Shown piece by piece: positions 1 through 8,904 of a stretch of 59,078 nucleotides of DNA (the first letter of the stretch is position 1; each line of letters begins with the position of its first letter). A model generated the notes under the pieces. That model was not told where the DNA came from and made no database searches. It saw only the letters and a list, made by a program, of their open reading frames with translations. Source of the DNA: Alistipes sp. (lineage in GTDB: Bacteria; Bacteroidota; Bacteroidia; Bacteroidales; Rikenellaceae); the NCBI GenBank assembly GCA_017465605.1, contig JAFTVW010000020.1:1-59078 (forward strand). The letters run 5' to 3'. The position numbers and the translations under genes are program-made.

Positions 1-870
1 ACGTCATTCCTCATTTTTACATCAACTAACCAGCGGTGATAATATCAGGGTATATGTAAAAATGTTGGAATCAACCTTTTATTAAAAACCTTCCAAAGAA
101 CTAACCTTGCCGCAAAGTTCTTCTTTGCAAAGTCGTTCCTATAAGGTAGATTCCATCATTTTTGTATGGCAACTAATCTTTTCTAATCACTCACTCTATT
201 ACAAAAATGCGGAATGACGTGTTTTATTTACATTAATCCACCGCTTAATTATGACCTTGCAGTGTGCGACAGTCAAATACTCTCCCTCTAAATTAGAGGG
301 AGTACCCGAAGGGGAGGGAGTGTGTCTTGCAGCAAAGTCCCTTTTGCAAGGTGGTTTCTTACAAGGTAGATTAATCCGCTTTGCGGCTTTTGGTTGCTAC
401 GGTTCGGCAAAGTGTGCAAGCACACTCTGCTCTCACCTTAATCGCAACCTTCTTACATTTTTGTATGGAAGATAGTTACATCACCAACCCTCCCCAATAC
501 AAAAATGTCAGAATGACGTTTTATATTTTATATTCCCGCCCGTCAGGCCAATTTTGAATTTTGCATTTTGCATTTTGCATTCCCCCATTTACTCCTTTTA
601 GAACTATTTATAGTCCTTTTTGAAGGTTTTTTCGCCACATATTGCGGAGTTTTGCCCCAATTTATCTGTGATTCGCAACAATAAGGGGGTGTTAACCACA
701 TATATTTGGGTGTTCGGTAAATTTAATTCACCTTTGCAACCGATAGCGGACCGCATAGTCCGTTAACAGCAAAATCAAAAAACATTAACAACTGTACGTC
801 GTGTCGTATCACTGCGGCTACACCTTGCATAAAGATATTTGCCGGTAGGCGTACAAAAAAAACAAAGTTA
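1..870. repeat. Non-coding region with three palindromic dispersed repeats
   Basis: No credible gene lies here. Three related hairpin repeats are visible: CATTTTTACAT at 12-22 pairing with 54-64; CATTTTTGTA at 157-166 pairing with 200-209; ACATTTTTGTAT at 455-466 pairing with 497-508. The right arms of the last two run into GAATGACGT, and bases 1-10 are its inverse, so 1-21 and 200-220 also form a near-perfect outer inverted repeat. An A+T-rich run at about 550-581 (TTTTGCATTTTGCATTTTGCAT type) belongs to a second intergenic repeat family seen again at 46444-46476. The short reading frame at 251-475 is repeat-derived. Confidence 0.7.
701..708 (+). promoter_or_regulatory. Possible -7 element for the FadL-type gene
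   Basis: TATATTTG matches the Bacteroidetes -7 consensus TAnnTTTG. No good -33 TTTG stands at the right distance, so the call is weak. Use of this site would give a leader of about 155 nt before the start codon at 873, including a small hairpin near 748-763 (GCGGAC/GTCCGT type). Confidence 0.35.
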
Positions 871-872
871 TA

Positions 873-2315
873 ATGAAGATTTTTACAAAAATTGCTTTGG
901 CTATCGTAGCCACTACAACAGTTGCGACATCTGCAATTGCAGGTGGTCCTATGACTAACACAAATCAGAGTGCAGCTTTCTTGCGTAGCATCGCTCGCGG
1001 TACATCACTTGATGCTGATGCTGTTTACAACAACCCCGCTGGTGTTGTATTTATGGAGAATGGTTTCCACCTCGGTATCAACGACCAGATGGCTTATCAG
1101 ACTCGTACTATCACCTCTACTTTTGCACCTTTTGCAATGGGCGTTGGAAATAGCGGTATGACAAAGGAGTTTGAGGGTACTGTTTTCTCTCCATTGATTC
1201 CCAGTGTTCACTTTGCTTGGAAGCACAACCGTTGGGCTGTGATGGCTGGTATCGGTGTGAATGGCGGTGGCGGTTCACTTGAATTCGATAATGGCTTGGG
1301 TTCTTTCGAGCGTCAGTTCTCAGTTTTGCCCGGAGCTATCTCTCAGCTCGGCGCACCTTACGGTTTGTCGGCTAACCAGTACAATGTAGATATGTACTTG
1401 AAGGGTAATTCAATGACTTTGGCTTTCAATGTTGGTGCTGCTTTCCGCATTACAGATTGGTTGTCAGTAGCAGCTCAGGTACGTTTGGGCGTAACTTCAA
1501 ACGGCTATGAGGGTCACATCAAGAATATTCAGACTAACCCCAGCTGCGCACTTCTCGGTTTGTCAGGTGCTATGATGCCTGCTTCACAGTTCTTCCAGGC
1601 TGCTGGTGCTGCTTTGGGTCAGGTTAATCCTCAGATTGCAGCTATGGCAGGTCAGTATGCAGCTCTTACATCAGACCACATTCTCGACGTTAAGCAGAAA
1701 GGTACTTCTATCAGCCCTGTTTTGGCATTGGCTTTCCACAAGGGTCAGTGGGACGCATCTGTAAAGTATGAGTTCAAGATGGCAACTGAGTTGGAGATTG
1801 AGTCGGCTGAGGTTTCAGCTAACGACCCTGTTATCAACGGTTTGTTCCCTAATGGCGCAAAGGTTAAGTCAGAGACTCCCGCTTTGTTGGCAGCTGCTGT
1901 AAGCCGTCACTTCGGTCCTGTAAAGGTTACAGCTGAGTGGCACCACTATTTCGATAAGGACGCTGAGAACTCATTCTCACCCGTTATCGAGGGTAACACT
2001 AACGAGTACTTGCTCGGTGTTGAGTGGCAGGTTGCAGAGCGTTGGTTGGTATCGGCTGGTACACAGCGCACAGCTCTTAATATGAACGAGAACGCATACT
2101 CAGATATGAACTTCTCAATCTCGTCTTGGTCGGTAGGTGCTGGTTTGGCTTACCTCTGCACAGACAATATCCGTCTTAACCTCGGTGTAATGCCTACATT
2201 CTACGATGAGGCTAAGGCCGTAGGAGTTGATAGCAATGACCTCGATTTCACCGATGTATATAACCGTACATCTTGGGCTTGGGGTATCGGCTTGGACTTC
2301 AAGTTCGGTAAATAG
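873..2315 (+). CDS. FadL/OMPP1/TodX-type outer membrane transport protein
   Basis: 480 aa with a signal peptide (residues 1-23, ending Ala-Ile-Ala). The mature N-terminus carries the FadL-family hallmark Ala-Val-Tyr-Asn-Asn-Pro-Ala-Gly near residues 49-56. The rest alternates beta-strand-like segments and ends Phe-Lys-Phe-Gly-Lys, as expected of an outer membrane beta-barrel. FadL-family proteins move hydrophobic molecules such as fatty acids or aromatics across the outer membrane; the substrate here cannot be read from sequence. The ATG at 873 is chosen because it begins a classic signal peptide. Codon use is strongly biased (many GCT, GGT and AAG codons), suggesting high expression. It appears to be transcribed alone. 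Confidence 0.85.
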   Translation: MKIFTKIALAIVATTTVATSAIAGGPMTNTNQSAAFLRSIARGTSLDADAVYNNPAGVVFMENGFHLGINDQMAYQTRTITSTFAPFAMGVGNSGMTKEFEGTVFSPLIPSVHFAWKHNRWAVMAGIGVNGGGGSLEFDNGLGSFERQFSVLPGAISQLGAPYGLSANQYNVDMYLKGNSMTLAFNVGAAFRITDWLSVAAQVRLGVTSNGYEGHIKNIQTNPSCALLGLSGAMMPASQFFQAAGAALGQVNPQIAAMAGQYAALTSDHILDVKQKGTSISPVLALAFHKGQWDASVKYEFKMATELEIESAEVSANDPVINGLFPNGAKVKSETPALLAAAVSRHFGPVKVTAEWHHYFDKDAENSFSPVIEGNTNEYLLGVEWQVAERWLVSAGTQRTALNMNENAYSDMNFSISSWSVGAGLAYLCTDNIRLNLGVMPTFYDEAKAVGVDSNDLDFTDVYNRTSWAWGIGLDFKFGK

Positions 2316-2672
2316 TTCTTGGAATATGAGCATCGGCCGCCGAGCCAGCAAATGGCGGTCGCAGCTTTAAGATAAGCTCCATTTGTAGGGAGATACGGAC
2401 AGCTTGCTGTCCAAACCGCAACGGGGTATAGCAGTCGTTGGAATTGCAATGCGCGCAAAGGTCGAAGAACAACTCGACAATCTGAATGACGCGACGATTC
2501 GGATTGACGAGGAGCTTGGAGGCCTTACAAAATGCACTCCTTCGCTGCTTACCTTTCAGCGGTAGGCTACAAAAAATAGGCACAACAGGTATTTTTTTGT
2601 TGATTGGTTTTGCGTGTTGTGCATAAAAGATATATTCTCTTTTTGTAGGATATGGTTTTTTGATTGCTGGTC

Positions 2673-2705
2673 GGCTGTGCTCGTAAGAACACAGCCGTTT
2701 TTTTG
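2673..2705 (+). terminator. Intrinsic terminator
   Basis: Perfect 8-bp stem CGGCTGTG (2673-2680) / CACAGCCG (2691-2698) with a 10-nt loop, followed by a run of seven T. It lies about 360 nt after the FadL-type stop codon, so it would end either a long 3' UTR or a separate small transcript. Confidence 0.75.
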
Positions 2706-2760
2706 TGATTATTTGTCGGTTGGATTGCGCGAGGTGTGTGCAAACTGGCACATTTTGTTG

Positions 2761-2768
2761 TATATTTG
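2761..2768 (+). promoter_or_regulatory. -7 element before the DUF486 gene
   Basis: TATATTTG matches the TAnnTTTG consensus, 50 nt upstream of the ATG at 2818. The -33 element is poor. A start site near 2774 lies downstream of the longer upstream reading frame, which supports ATG 2818 as the true start. Confidence 0.5.
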
Positions 2769-2817
2769 CGCCGTAATAACTTATTTCATAACAATTGTAG
2801 GAATTAACTCACTCATT

Positions 2818-3186
2818 ATGAATGCACTCTATACTATTTTGTTGCTCGTAATTTCAAATGTCTTTATGACTTTTGCGTGGTATGGCCACTTGAAATTACA
2901 ACAAATGAAACTCATCACTTCGTGGCCATTGTGGCTGGTGATACTCTTTTCGTGGGGTATTGCGCTGGCCGAGTATTCGTGCCAGATTCCTGCCAACCGA
3001 ATCGGTTTCACAGGCAACGGAGGCCCATTTACCTTGATGCAGCTCAAAGTGATGCAGGAGGTTATCACGCTGATAATCTTTACGGTCTTTACCACAATAT
3101 TCTTCAAGGGTGAGACTTTGCAGTGGAATCACTTTGCAGCATTTGTCTGCTTGATTGCGGCGGTATATTTTGTCTTTATGAAGTAG
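2818..3186 (+). CDS. DUF486/DMT-like small membrane protein
   Basis: About 122 aa, four predicted hydrophobic helices (approximately residues 4-22, 34-52, 76-96 and 103-121), ending Tyr-Phe-Val-Phe-Met-Lys. The order of short helices and the Trp-Tyr-Gly-His-Leu-Lys and Tyr-Ser-Cys-Gln-Ile-Pro-Ala-Asn-Arg segments fit the DUF486 (COG3169) family of small inner membrane proteins, distant relatives of DMT/EamA transporters, whose substrate is unknown. The open frame extends back to about 2614, but that extension crosses the terminator and the promoter, so ATG 2818 is taken. The gene is followed 51 nt later by the methyltransferase. Confidence 0.8.
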   Translation: MNALYTILLLVISNVFMTFAWYGHLKLQQMKLITSWPLWLVILFSWGIALAEYSCQIPANRIGFTGNGGPFTLMQLKVMQEVITLIIFTVFTTIFFKGETLQWNHFAAFVCLIAAVYFVFMK

Positions 3187-3237
3187 CGGACCGGCTTCTG
3201 CACTTCACCACTACAAACGCCCCACAAATCAAATCCG

Positions 3238-4413
3238 ATGACACGCGACGAGTTGGAAATTTTGCTTCTGCCCGAGGTGCGTAAGGCTATCGAGGAGAAC
3301 ATCGAGCGTGACCCGCTGAGGGTTGCGCTGGATAGGCACGTTCCCCACGCAAGAGTTGTCGCCTCACAGGTGAAGTATCTGCAACGTGCCAAAACGAAAC
3401 TGCCGCGATTGTATGCTGTGCGTGCGATTCTGCCCGATAGAGCCTTCGAGCAGTCGTCGAGCGATGAGTGTGCTGCTGCAAAACGTCTCGGTGGCGGAAC
3501 GTTGCTCGATTTGACTTGCGGTTTGGGTGTCGATTCGATGCACTTTGCCGAGCGATTTGAGAGAGTTGTGGCGTTGGAGCGTGACGAGGTGCTGGCCGAT
3601 GTGGTGCGCGAGAATATGCGCCGTATGGGCTTGGAGAATGTCGAGGTGGTGACTGCTTCGGCCGAGGAGTATGTGGCGCACGCTGTGGAACGTGGCGAGC
3701 GATTTGATTGGGTCTATGCCGATCCCGATCGTCGCACTGCCGATGGGCGCAGAGTGGTACGTTTGGAGGAGTGTTCACCAAATGTGGTGGATATGATGCC
3801 GCTTATTGGGCAACTGACCGAGCGTGTGGCCCTGAAAAACTCTCCTCTGTTTGATGTTGACGAGGCCTTTCGATTGTTCGCAGGGTGTGGCGTGGAGGTT
3901 ATCTCGTTGGGTGATGAGTGTAAGGAGGTGATGATATATATCGATGGCCGAGAGCCGATGTTGGCCGCTGAGGCAATCTCTCGTGGCAGGATTGAGGTTA
4001 ATCTCTCGGATTTGGAGCGATTTGCGGCCGAGCAACGTGAGCTTACGACCGAAGATTTTGCAAGTGATGAGTATCGCTATCTGGTGGTGCCTGATGTGGC
4101 ATTGCAGAAGGCTCGCTTGGTGAAGTATGCACTCGGGGGTAAGGCCGACGTGTGGAGTAATAACTCGTTTGGCTTTGCCCGTACGATGCCCGATGAGGTT
4201 GTGGGGCGTGTGATGCCGATTAAGCAGATTTATCCCTACGATGTGAAACAACTAAAACGTCGCTTCCGAGGCGAAGGGGTGGATATTTTGATGCGTGATT
4301 TTCCTGTTGGAGTCGATGAAGTGCGTCGCAAGGTAGGTATGAAGAGCGGCAGCAAGCACCTCATAGCACTCACCCGCATTGAAGGTAAGGCTTACGTCGT
4401 AGAGTTAGAGTAA
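3238..4413 (+). CDS. Class I SAM-dependent methyltransferase with THUMP-like C-terminal domain
   Basis: 391 aa. A helical N-terminal domain (about 1-85) is followed by a Rossmann methyltransferase core: motif I Leu-Leu-Asp-Leu-Thr-Cys-Gly-Leu-Gly-Val-Asp-Ser at about residues 90-101, the acidic motif II Ala-Leu-Glu-Arg-Asp near 114, and Val-Tyr-Ala-Asp-Pro-Asp-Arg-Arg at about 160, a DPxR-type catalytic motif. The C-terminal 100 residues resemble the THUMP-like domain found with this family in Bacteroidetes. Members are thought to modify RNA; the substrate is not known. The gene ends directly in a strong terminator. Confidence 0.75.
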   Translation: MTRDELEILLLPEVRKAIEENIERDPLRVALDRHVPHARVVASQVKYLQRAKTKLPRLYAVRAILPDRAFEQSSSDECAAAKRLGGGTLLDLTCGLGVDSMHFAERFERVVALERDEVLADVVRENMRRMGLENVEVVTASAEEYVAHAVERGERFDWVYADPDRRTADGRRVVRLEECSPNVVDMMPLIGQLTERVALKNSPLFDVDEAFRLFAGCGVEVISLGDECKEVMIYIDGREPMLAAEAISRGRIEVNLSDLERFAAEQRELTTEDFASDEYRYLVVPDVALQKARLVKYALGGKADVWSNNSFGFARTMPDEVVGRVMPIKQIYPYDVKQLKRRFRGEGVDILMRDFPVGVDEVRRKVGMKSGSKHLIALTRIEGKAYVVELE

Positions 4414-4445
4414 AAGATGGTTTCGGCCATCTTTTATTATTTTTC
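4412..4445 (+). terminator. Intrinsic terminator of the methyltransferase gene
   Basis: Stem AAAAGATGG (4412-4420) / CCATCTTTT (4427-4435), loop TTTCGG, then an A/T-rich tail with TTTTT. It overlaps the stop codon. Confidence 0.8.
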
Positions 4446-4455
4446 TGCCCTGCAA

Positions 4456-4487
4456 TTTGATAATTCCTATGAAAAGTCGTAACTTTG
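4456..4487 (+). promoter_or_regulatory. Promoter of the HAD phosphatase gene
   Basis: TTTG at 4456-4459 and TAACTTTG at 4480-4487, separated by 20 nt: an excellent Bacteroidetes housekeeping promoter. The predicted start near 4493 is downstream of an upstream TTG (4485), so translation must begin at ATG 4551. Confidence 0.8.
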
Positions 4488-4550
4488 ATTGATTATGCGC
4501 CCGAGGTGGGGCGGAATCGAAAGTTGATAAACTTGAAAAACCATTTTCCG

Positions 4551-5399
4551 ATGAGTAACGAAAAATTGACAACAGTTGCGTTGATATACGATTTCGATGG
4601 TACGTTGGTGCCGGGGAATATGCAGGAGTACGATTTTATCCCTGCTGTGGGTAAGAGTAACCGCGAATTCTGGAACGATGCCAATGTGTTGGCCGAGACC
4701 CAAGATGCCGATCCTGTGTTGGCCTATATGGCGCGTATGATTCAGGAGGCGCAGAGTACGGGCCTCTCGCTTCGTCGTGAGGCATTTCAGGAGTCGGGTC
4801 GTCACGTGCGTTACTATGCGGGTGTGGAGCAGTGGTTTGCGCGTATCAACGAGTATGGCCTGAGCCGAGGTATCCGCGTTGTTCACTACATCAACTCATC
4901 GGGTCTGAAAGAGATTATCGAAGGCACTTCCATCGCTCACGAGTTCAAGAAGATTTACGCCTGCTCGTTCCTCTACAATGTTGACGGTGTGGCCTATTGG
5001 CCCGCCTGCGCGGTGAACTATACCAACAAAACTCAGTTTATCTTCAAAATCAACAAGGGCGTAGAGTCGGTTTACGACACCCGTCTTGTCAACCAATATA
5101 TGGAGGAGAATCGTCGCCCGGTGCCATTCAAGCGAATGATTTATGTGGGTGACGGAATGACCGATATCCCTTGTATGCGTTTGGTGAAGAACTATGGCGG
5201 CCATTCGATTGCCGTATATAATCCTGCCGATAAGGGTAAGCGCAAAGAGATGAACACCTTGATTCGCGACAATCGTGTGAGCCACGTCTGCCCAGCCGAC
5301 TATTCCGAGAACTCTGAGATGGATACGCTGGTCAAGACCATCATCGATAAGATTGCCGTTGATACTCGCTTGGAGCAGTTGGAAAAGCCTCGTTTGTAG
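4551..5399 (+). CDS. HAD-superfamily hydrolase (phosphoserine phosphatase-like)
   Basis: 282 aa from ATG 4551. HAD motif I is Tyr-Asp-Phe-Asp-Gly-Thr-Leu (nucleophile Asp and acid/base Asp) near residues 13-19; motif II is in the Tyr-Ile-Asn-Ser-Ser-Gly segment; motif IV is Val-Gly-Asp-Gly-Met-Thr-Asp-Ile-Pro with the two metal-binding Asp residues near the C-terminal third. This is a complete catalytic set for a cytoplasmic phosphomonoesterase of the phosphoserine-phosphatase type. The substrate is unknown. The frame is open further upstream from a TTG, but the promoter lies over that part. ComEC follows about 65 nt later on the same strand. Confidence 0.8.
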   Translation: MSNEKLTTVALIYDFDGTLVPGNMQEYDFIPAVGKSNREFWNDANVLAETQDADPVLAYMARMIQEAQSTGLSLRREAFQESGRHVRYYAGVEQWFARINEYGLSRGIRVVHYINSSGLKEIIEGTSIAHEFKKIYACSFLYNVDGVAYWPACAVNYTNKTQFIFKINKGVESVYDTRLVNQYMEENRRPVPFKRMIYVGDGMTDIPCMRLVKNYGGHSIAVYNPADKGKRKEMNTLIRDNRVSHVCPADYSENSEMDTLVKTIIDKIAVDTRLEQLEKPRL

Positions 5400-5465
5400 C
5401 GTAGCCACAGGGCGAGAGCAGAAATATGTGGTAATAAGCCCATCAAAGCCTCTATGCGAAGCCGA

Positions 5466-7031
5466 ATGGAAAATATTAATTGGCATTTGAGCCAAATGCC
5501 GATGCTCAGAGTGCTACTGCCCATTGTGGTAGGAGTGATTATAGCCGACCGAGTGACATTCCCGTTGTGGAGTGTGGCGGTCGGTTTTGTTTTGTTGCTC
5601 GGTGTGGCGTGGTGGCTGAGGACTCGTACTATGGCCGACATATATCTGTTTGCAGCTTTGATGCTGCTTGGTATTATGGCCGTTGAGTTGCGAAGAGGTG
5701 ACCCTGCATTACCAACCGAGATAGCAGAGAAGGAGAACGTTGTAGAGATTGCCATCGACCGCGTGACAAGCCGCCGCGAGGGTGTGGTGTTGTGCGATGG
5801 GCGTGTGGTGGCCTATCGGCAGAGTGTCGGCGAAGCAGCGTCGCAGGCTGCCAATTTTGATGTGCGAGTTGTAGCCGATTCTGCGGTGGGAGTGCAGATT
5901 GGTAGCCGTTTGGTGGCTAAGGTGCGCCTAAGACCATTCAATCCAGAATCTGAGAATCGCTACGAAGCCTATATGGCTCGGCGTGGTGTTGTGGGGCAGG
6001 TATGGCTAAGAGATTATGATGTTATATATCACACGCTCTTGGATAAGAGAGTGGTGAGGTGGCTGCACGATAAAGCCTTGCAGAGACTCAACAGGCTATC
6101 GCTTGATAGCGAGGGTCGTGCTGTGGTCGAGGCGATGACAATAGGCGAGAGGGCCTCGATTAGTCGCTCCTTGCGCGAGGAGTACGCCCGTAGTGGCTCG
6201 GCTCATCTTTTGGCGGTGTCGGGTCTGCACGTTGGATTTATTTTTGCGATAATCAATCTCTTGCTGCTCTCTTTTGCTTTGCTACGACACGGGCAGTTGT
6301 TGCGTGTAGTACCTGCCGTAGCGGCCATATGGCTCTATGCGGCTGTTGCGGGAGCATCGCCCTCGGTGGTGCGTGCTGCGGTGATGTTTACGCTATTGCA
6401 ACTTGCATTTCTCTTGTCGGCACGAACTCACGCCCTTAATTCGTTGGCTTTTACGGCAAGTGTGATGATTATATGGAATTCCTCGCTCATACACGATGTG
6501 GGATTTCTGCTTTCGTTCTCTGCGGTGGCTGGTATTGTAGTCTTTGGTGTGCCGCTGGCATCGTGGCGAAGGGTTACAGTGCGACTATTTGAGCGTAGGT
6601 TGGTATATCAGAGCTGGCGCAGGGAGTTAGCGCAACGCCTACTGCTGGCTGCGTGGCGTGCATTGGCGATGAGTGTTGCGGCTTCGGTGGTGACGATGCC
6701 TCTTACGGCCTATATGTTTGGCGTGGTTTCGTGGTGGAGTATAGTTGTCGGGCCGTTGATGATTCTACTCGGTATGGCAACCGTAAGTGTGGCAATGGTT
6801 TGGGTGTTGATGCCAATAGGAGCATTGGAGGGCGTGGTGAGTTGGGTACTCGACCTGCTTACCCGCGCGATGAATGGTATTGCCGAATGGTGCGCACAGA
6901 GCCATTGGCTTATCTATGAGGGATATATGAGTAAAGGTGTGTGCGAGGGTTGCTATCTGCTTATCGTGCTTTTTGCGTTGCTGTTATGGAGCCGACCCAA
7001 AGGCGATAGAGAGCACACCATTACCTTGTAA
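5466..7031 (+). CDS. comEC: ComEC/Rec2-family DNA uptake channel protein
   Basis: About 521 aa. The N-terminus has three hydrophobic helices, then a DUF4131-like soluble domain (about 75-180). A multi-helix competence domain follows (about 225-500), starting with the family signature Ala-His-Leu-Leu-Ala-Val-Ser-Gly-Leu-His-Val-Gly. ComEC forms the inner membrane pore through which single-stranded DNA enters during natural transformation. The metallo-beta-lactamase domain found at the C-terminus of many ComEC proteins is missing, a common short form in Bacteroidetes. Another in-frame ATG lies 12 nt upstream at 5454. The stop codon is one base from the convergent hslR stop. Confidence 0.85.
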   Translation: MENINWHLSQMPMLRVLLPIVVGVIIADRVTFPLWSVAVGFVLLLGVAWWLRTRTMADIYLFAALMLLGIMAVELRRGDPALPTEIAEKENVVEIAIDRVTSRREGVVLCDGRVVAYRQSVGEAASQAANFDVRVVADSAVGVQIGSRLVAKVRLRPFNPESENRYEAYMARRGVVGQVWLRDYDVIYHTLLDKRVVRWLHDKALQRLNRLSLDSEGRAVVEAMTIGERASISRSLREEYARSGSAHLLAVSGLHVGFIFAIINLLLLSFALLRHGQLLRVVPAVAAIWLYAAVAGASPSVVRAAVMFTLLQLAFLLSARTHALNSLAFTASVMIIWNSSLIHDVGFLLSFSAVAGIVVFGVPLASWRRVTVRLFERRLVYQSWRRELAQRLLLAAWRALAMSVAASVVTMPLTAYMFGVVSWWSIVVGPLMILLGMATVSVAMVWVLMPIGALEGVVSWVLDLLTRAMNGIAEWCAQSHWLIYEGYMSKGVCEGCYLLIVLFALLLWSRPKGDREHTITL

Positions 7032-7032
7032 A

Positions 7033-7437
7033 CTAATCGTCGAAATCCTCGTCGTCGATGTAGAACTCCTCCATCAGGGCATCTATCTCGCGACGTTCCT
7101 TTTTGGTGGGGCGGCCTGTGCCACGCTCTCGGAATACGAAGATGGTTTCACGAGGTGTGTTGAGTTTGTCGAGTTCTTCCTGCGGTGTGATGTTGAGCAG
7201 ATAGTTGGGGACAAGTTTCGCACCCTGACGGCTCGATACAAGGTCGAGGACTTTGTAGGTATAGGTTACTGGCATACGCTTGATACTGATTACATCACCC
7301 TGCTTCACCTCACGCGATGGTTTAGCATAGCTGTCGTTCACCAGCACGCGGTTGTTGCGTATAGCATCGGCTGCATCGCTACGGGTCTTGAAAATTCTGA
7401 CGGCCCAAAGATATTTATCTAATCTAACTTCACTCAT
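7033..7437 (-). CDS. hslR: S4-domain RNA-binding protein, Hsp15 type
   Basis: 134 aa. An S4 RNA-binding domain occupies residues 3-65 (Arg-Leu-Asp-Lys-Tyr-Leu-Trp-Ala-Val-Arg at the start, Val-Leu-Val-Asn after helix two). A basic Gly-Arg-Pro-Thr-Lys-Lys-Glu-Arg-Arg stretch follows near 108-116, then an acidic tail rich in Asp. Hsp15 binds stalled 50S subunits that still carry peptidyl-tRNA and helps recycle them. It lies 53 nt after ftsW on the same strand, in the place where murG usually follows in the Bacteroidales division cluster, and may be co-transcribed with it. Its end abuts comEC tail to tail. Confidence 0.85.
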   Translation of the reverse strand: MSEVRLDKYLWAVRIFKTRSDAADAIRNNRVLVNDSYAKPSREVKQGDVISIKRMPVTYTYKVLDLVSSRQGAKLVPNYLLNITPQEELDKLNTPRETIFVFRERGTGRPTKKERREIDALMEEFYIDDEDFDD

Positions 7438-7490
7438 AATTTTTGCATTTCATTGTATCTATTGCAGTAGTTTTGCGGTTTGGCTTGCAA

Positions 7491-8873
7491 CTAATCCGTA
7501 TTGTGTGAACCCTCCTGTGTTTGGCGGCTCACACTCAGAATCATTCCCAAGCCTATCGAGGTGAATAGTAGCGATGAGCCACCTCGCGAGATAAGCGGCA
7601 GGGTCTGACCTGTTTCGGGTATGATGTTGACAGTCACCATAATATGCAGTAAGGCTTGCCCCGTAATCAGCAACGCTATACCCAGCGAGAGCAGGGCAGG
7701 ATACTTTTTGGGACACCGCTCGAAAATCTCGATGGCTCGGAAAAATACCCATACATAAAGTGCCACAAGTATCATAGCCATCACAATACCATACTCCTCC
7801 ACGAAGAATGCAAAGGCGTAGTCGCTCTCGGGGTGTGTCATCTCAACTCGAACTGCGCTCTGGCCTGCACCACGACCCAAAATTCCACCGTTGTAGATGG
7901 CAATCATCGAGCGTTCAGTGTCGCTTAGCTCCTCGACGGGTATCTCGGTGCGGTCGGTGGTCCACAAATCTACCCAAGTGGAGATTCTACCTCCTGCCGT
8001 ATGGCTGCGACCCAAGCCGAGTAGTGCTACAAAGGCCACGCCAACCAATGCCCAACCGATGATTCTAAAAATCTCAATCCATCGCACTCGGCCAATGTAG
8101 AGCATTGCAAGCGATAGTACAAAAGCCAATACGGCCGACGATGTGTGGGCGGGCATAATGACCATACAGGTCAGAACGATGGGCGCAAAAATCGGAAGGC
8201 CACCCTCGCGCCAAATGCGGCGTTGCTTTTCGTTGCCCCACGTCCAGAAGAGTATGCTCGGAACGATTTGGGTCTCGCGTATGGTCGATTGGCGGCGAGC
8301 CAACTGCCGAGCGAGGAACATAACCAGCGCAATCTTCAACATCTCCGATGGCTGGAATTGGAATCCTGCAATGGATATCCAGCGAGCTGCTCCGTTGGTG
8401 GTTGCTCCTGTGAAATATACCGCAGCGGTTAGACCTATGGCTACAACCCACAATATGAGCGAGAAACGGCGATAGGTGTTGCTGTTGATGCGGTGTACGG
8501 TAAAGAGTGCCACAATACAGATGGCCAGCAGAGCCAACTGCGAGCTTAGGAACGATGCAGTGGTGAGGGCCGAGCGAGGGTTGTAAGCCATCTTGGCCGT
8601 TGATGAATAGACCACAAGCACTGAGATAATCATCAGCGCAATGATAATCACCCACAGCACTCTGTCGCCTCCAAACAATCGAGCCACAACCTCTTTCGCT
8701 CCGCTCTGCTTGGCGGAGGATTTGCTCTGCTCGTAGCTCTCCATCATATCGGGGCGTACCGCTACATCGTCATCGTGGCCAATCGATTCGGCACCCGACA
8801 TTGAGGAGCGCGTGTCGATTTGGCTCGGCTCGCGGCGGATATGTTTCGAGTAGTCTATCTCTTTGCGGCTCAT
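7491..8873 (-). CDS. ftsW: SEDS-family septal peptidoglycan glycosyltransferase FtsW
   Basis: 460 aa. A hydrophilic N-terminal extension of about 70 residues precedes the SEDS membrane domain. Family landmarks include Asn-Gly-Ala-Ala-Arg-Trp-Ile, the Pro-Ser-Glu segment (Phe-Gln-Pro-Ser-Glu-Met-Leu-Lys), and near the C-terminus Pro-Glu-Thr-Gly-Gln-Thr-Leu-Pro-Leu-Ile-Ser-Arg-Gly-Gly-Ser. FtsW polymerises lipid II at the division septum together with the FtsI transpeptidase. RodA is the alternative SEDS member, but the position after murD within the division cluster favours FtsW. No murG follows. Confidence 0.9.
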   Translation of the reverse strand: MSRKEIDYSKHIRREPSQIDTRSSMSGAESIGHDDDVAVRPDMMESYEQSKSSAKQSGAKEVVARLFGGDRVLWVIIIALMIISVLVVYSSTAKMAYNPRSALTTASFLSSQLALLAICIVALFTVHRINSNTYRRFSLILWVVAIGLTAAVYFTGATTNGAARWISIAGFQFQPSEMLKIALVMFLARQLARRQSTIRETQIVPSILFWTWGNEKQRRIWREGGLPIFAPIVLTCMVIMPAHTSSAVLAFVLSLAMLYIGRVRWIEIFRIIGWALVGVAFVALLGLGRSHTAGGRISTWVDLWTTDRTEIPVEELSDTERSMIAIYNGGILGRGAGQSAVRVEMTHPESDYAFAFFVEEYGIVMAMILVALYVWVFFRAIEIFERCPKKYPALLSLGIALLITGQALLHIMVTVNIIPETGQTLPLISRGGSSLLFTSIGLGMILSVSRQTQEGSHNTD

Positions 8874-8904
8874 ACGGCTCGTTGGTTATCTATTTATTGT
8901 TTGT

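Larger units (their letters stand above)
2316..2817. other. Structured intergenic region, no gene
   Basis: About 500 bases without a convincing coding region. It holds several hairpins: a perfect 16-nt palindrome GGACAGCTTGCTGTCC at 2397-2412, a stem CGCTG...CAGCG near 2551-2562, and the intrinsic terminator at 2673-2705. The minus-strand reading frame across 2299-2751 has no recognisable protein character. A structured 3' UTR of the FadL-type gene or an independent small RNA are both possible. Confidence 0.5.

Noticed and set aside
251-475. 74-codon reading frame with Ser-Pro-Ser-Lys-Leu-Glu-Gly-Val-Pro-Glu-Gly-Glu-Gly
   Set aside because: It translates a common non-coding repeat (CTCCCTC...GAGGGAG) and shows no protein character.
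2299-2751. 150-codon minus-strand frame
   Set aside because: It crosses a terminator and several hairpins, with random composition.
3287-3781. 164-codon minus-strand frame and others opposite the methyltransferase and FtsI genes
   Set aside because: Antisense shadows of genes with biased codon use.
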